A stretch of 64,000 bases of DNA from Cryobacterium sp. GrIS_2_6 (GTDB taxonomy: Bacteria; Actinomycetota; Actinomycetes; Actinomycetales; Microbacteriaceae): positions 3,906,001 to 3,970,000 of the forward strand of contig NZ_JAXCHP010000001.1 in NCBI RefSeq assembly GCF_035984545.1. The letters run 5' to 3'. Below the pieces are notes generated by a model. That model was not told where the DNA came from. It did no database searches and saw only the letters and a list, made by a program, of their open reading frames with translations. Numbering within the stretch: the stretch's first letter is position 1; each line of letters opens with the position of its first letter. The position numbers and the translations under genes were made by a program. Of this stretch, positions 61,875 to 64,000 are shown piece by piece.

Positions 61875-63836
61875 CACGGGGCGGAGGACGACAGGGTCCT
61901 GGCCGAGCCGGAAGGGGTCCCGGCCGTGCAACGGATGCTGAGGGGCGAGCCAGTCGAGCGCGGACGCGATGCAATCGGCGTAGATCCGCCCTCCGGTGGG
62001 ACCGGGGTGGATGTTGTCCCCAGCCAGGACATCGGTGTGCGGCGCGATCGCGTCGTGCCAGCCGGCGATGCCCACGAGGCGGTGGTCGGCCGCGAAACCG
62101 GCGAGTGCCTCGTTCACGCCGGCCGTCCAGTCCCGGTCGGCGAAGGCGGTCACGAGCACGAGCTTCCGGTCGGGGCCGATCGTGGCCTCGATCGCGAGCA
62201 GCTCATCCCTGGTGATCGGCCCGTTCGTGCCGAGCCCGACGACGACGACCGGACGCAGTGTTCCGGCGGCGGCCTGGGCGGCAAGGATGTCCGGAGCCGC
62301 GCGCATGCCCCGGGACACGGCGGCGTCGATCAGGATGCCCGGGAACCGGCCTTCGAGCTCGGGGGCCGAGGCAAGCATCACGGAATCGCCGACGGCCGAG
62401 ATCAGGTCGCCCGGTGCGGCCGGCGCCGGCGCCGCGGTCGGGTCGCTCTTCCGCTCGGCGTCCTCGCGCTTCCGGTCGGCCTGGGCGGCTTCGAGCAGGT
62501 GCCGGCCGCTCGTGATCCGTGCCTGCGCACTCGTCTCGGCGGGTGCGACGACGACGGCGGCCGTCGTGCCGCCGACGAGGATCAGGCCGACCATCGCTGC
62601 GACGCCGACGACCGCGAGCCGGGACCACGACTCGGTCGCGAAACGCGACAGGGAGCGGATGCCGCCGCGCAGGCCCCTGCGCCGCACCGGCTGCTCGAGC
62701 CACCGGTACGAGGCTGCGGCCACAAGCACGGCGACGGCGGCGACGAGCAGGTGCACCTCGACGCCGGCGGCCGGCCAGGCGACGCCGGCGAGCACGAAGA
62801 GGGGCCAGTGCCAGAGGTAGATGCCGTAGGACCGTTCGCCGGTCCACCGGAGCACCGGGGTGTCGAGCCAGCGGCCGAATCGGGCGCCGCGGACGGCGGC
62901 CCAGATCACGACGCAGGACAGCAGGCTGATGGCGGCGAGCCCGCCCCGGTACGCCAACGGCCCCGCGGCGGGCAGCCACGCCGCAGCCGCACCGATGCCG
63001 AGCAGTGCGACGAGGCCGAGCCAGGGGCGCAGCCGGGCGGGGGAGGCGAGCCGGGAGGCGAATCGGGTGAAGCCCGCTGGGCCGGTGCGGGCGGCACTGG
63101 CGTTGGCGTTGCTGGTCGGTGTGACCAAGCCGTTCGGGTGCCGCAGCAGGAGCGCGAGGGCCGCGCCGGCGAAGAGCCCGAAGCTGTGCGTGTCCGAGCC
63201 GTAGTAGACCCGGGTCGGATCTGCGCCCGGCTGGAACAGGAACCCCATCCAGAGCAGGGAGAGGACGCCGAGGGTGCACACGACCGCCAGGCGAATCCGG
63301 GCGCTCCGGATCAGCAGCACCGCGAGCAGCGCAAACGGCCAGACCAGGTAGAACTGCTCCTCGACGGCCAGGGACCAGAGGTTCCGGAACAGCTCAGGAC
63401 TCGTCGCCGAGAAGTAGCTCGTCGAGCCTGCGATCGACACCCAGTTGTAGCCGAACGTCACCGCGCCGAGCACTCGCCAACCGAGGCCGACGAGCACGTC
63501 GCCCCCGAGCATCCACGCCACGGTGCAGCAGAGCAGCACGAGGGGAACGAGCGGCGGCACGAGCCTGCGCACCCGGCGGCTCCAGAACCGGCGCAACGAG
63601 ATCCGGCGGGACCTGGCATATTCGTCCACGAGGAGACCGGTGATCAGGAACCCGCTGATCACGAAGAACACGTCGACGCCGACGAAGCCGCCGGGCAGCA
63701 TCTGTGGGAAGAAATGGAAGACGAGCACAACGCTCACGGCGATGCCGCGCAGGCCGTCGAGGCCGGAGAAACGGCGCGAATCCCGAGTCTCAGAGTCCGG
63801 GCGCAGGGATGCGGGAGTGCGGTAACTGAGTTTCAT
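61869..63836 (-). CDS. Acyltransferase 3 (OafA/YrhL-type) membrane protein with SGNH C-terminal domain
   Basis: 655 residues from ATG 63836; an upstream GTG-type extension overlaps the truA promoter and is unlikely. Residues 22-370 form ten or so membrane helices of the acyltransferase-3 family, with GLDGLRGIAVSVVLVFHFFP (His41), GVDVFFVISGFLI and YGIYLWHWPLF. Residues 430-655 are an SGNH hydrolase-like domain: GDSVMLAS, GTNG and the catalytic pair in DNIHPG. It probably O-acylates a surface glycopolymer, moving the acyl group across the membrane. It is inserted between rplQ and truA, divergent from truA. Confidence 0.9.
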   Translation of the reverse strand: MKLSYRTPASLRPDSETRDSRRFSGLDGLRGIAVSVVLVFHFFPQMLPGGFVGVDVFFVISGFLITGLLVDEYARSRRISLRRFWSRRVRRLVPPLVPLVLLCCTVAWMLGGDVLVGLGWRVLGAVTFGYNWVSIAGSTSYFSATSPELFRNLWSLAVEEQFYLVWPFALLAVLLIRSARIRLAVVCTLGVLSLLWMGFLFQPGADPTRVYYGSDTHSFGLFAGAALALLLRHPNGLVTPTSNANASAARTGPAGFTRFASRLASPARLRPWLGLVALLGIGAAAAWLPAAGPLAYRGGLAAISLLSCVVIWAAVRGARFGRWLDTPVLRWTGERSYGIYLWHWPLFVLAGVAWPAAGVEVHLLVAAVAVLVAAASYRWLEQPVRRRGLRGGIRSLSRFATESWSRLAVVGVAAMVGLILVGGTTAAVVVAPAETSAQARITSGRHLLEAAQADRKREDAERKSDPTAAPAPAAPGDLISAVGDSVMLASAPELEGRFPGILIDAAVSRGMRAAPDILAAQAAAGTLRPVVVVGLGTNGPITRDELLAIEATIGPDRKLVLVTAFADRDWTAGVNEALAGFAADHRLVGIAGWHDAIAPHTDVLAGDNIHPGPTGGRIYADCIASALDWLAPQHPLHGRDPFRLGQDPVVLRPVA

Positions 63837-63897
63837 AGCGGTGAGCGGAGCCGATCCGGGTTCTACGATACCCGGCCCGGCACTTACACTTACCTCC

Positions 63898-64000
63898 GTG
63901 AATCTTCCTGCCGCCCCCGTTGTCTCCCGGCTCCCGGAGAACACCCGGATCAGGCTGGACATCGCCTACGACGGCACCGATTTTTCGGGATGGGCGATTC
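63898..64000 (+). CDS. truA: tRNA pseudouridine(38-40) synthase TruA (N-terminal part)
   Basis: Only the first 34 codons are in the window, from GTG 63898. RIRLDIAYDGTDFSGWAI is the conserved TruA N-terminus; the catalytic aspartate lies beyond the edge. TruA modifies the anticodon arm of many tRNAs. Its position after the rplQ region is the usual order in actinobacteria, apart from the inserted acyltransferase. Confidence 0.93.
   Translation, partial: MNLPAAPVVSRLPENTRIRLDIAYDGTDFSGWAI

Noticed and set aside
1..64000. CRISPR array or prophage
   Set aside because: No regularly spaced repeats and no phage structural, integrase or cas-like genes were seen.

Overview
The window reads as a single chromosomal segment of a high-GC Gram-positive bacterium, most likely an actinomycete of the Microbacteriaceae type. 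The evidence is strong GC bias at third codon positions, many GTG and TTG starts, tight ATGA/GTGA overlaps, actinobacterial ribosomal-protein extensions (long Ala/Lys/Glu tails on L29, L15, L17, S5) and monoderm-style machinery. Family placement is an inference; no rRNA or tRNA gene was seen.

Layout. (1) 1-5352: a possible regulated exopolysaccharide locus. It holds the tail of a degenerate GGDEF protein, a lipoprotein, a family 2 glycosyltransferase, an HPt-like protein without its histidine, an OmpR-type regulator with a very long disordered linker, and a membrane-anchored GH6 endoglucanase. (2) 5513-9281: malate:quinone oxidoreductase, then an Rv2578c-type radical SAM protein interrupted by an intein inside its Fe-S cluster motif and preceded by a perfect LexA (SOS) box. 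(3) 9436-15891: two membrane histidine-kinase-like genes, thymidine kinase, a LuxR-type regulator and a large kinase whose two halves match the module order of the earlier gene pair. (4) 16017-28670: a type IV pilus locus (pilB-pilT-pilC-pilA, three minor pilins, pilD, pilM-N-O) without pilP/pilQ, as expected with one membrane. (5) 28790-31002: three poorly characterised genes, two of them membrane proteins.

(6) 31083-35825: str operon (rpsL-rpsG-fusA-tuf). (7) 35869-37418: accessory insertion with a small MT0933-like protein and an AbiEi/DUF559-like gene flanked by two related long palindromes. (8) 37530-50305: S10-spc operon from rpsJ to secY-adk-map, with rpsN absent. (9) 50463-58367: PTS/mannitol region with two orphan EIIB proteins around mtlR, then ptsH-ptsI-mtlA-mtlF-mtlD. 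(10) 58477-61766: infA-rpmJ-rpsM-rpsK-rpoA-rplQ, with rpsD absent and a pseudoknotted leader before rpsM. (11) 61783-64000: an acyltransferase/SGNH gene inserted between rplQ and truA; truA runs off the end.

How the parts work together. The core of the window is translation and transcription machinery in the usual actinobacterial order. Around it are surface and sensing functions: pili, a possible beta-glucan-type polymer, surface acylation, and several two-component-like modules that look partly degenerate. The mannitol cluster carries both general PTS proteins, so phosphotransfer from PEP to mannitol can be encoded within about 5 kb. The most unusual items are the palindrome-flanked AbiEi-like gene, the rpsM leader pseudoknot, the intein inside a CxxxCxxC motif under a LexA box, and the split/fused kinase pair.
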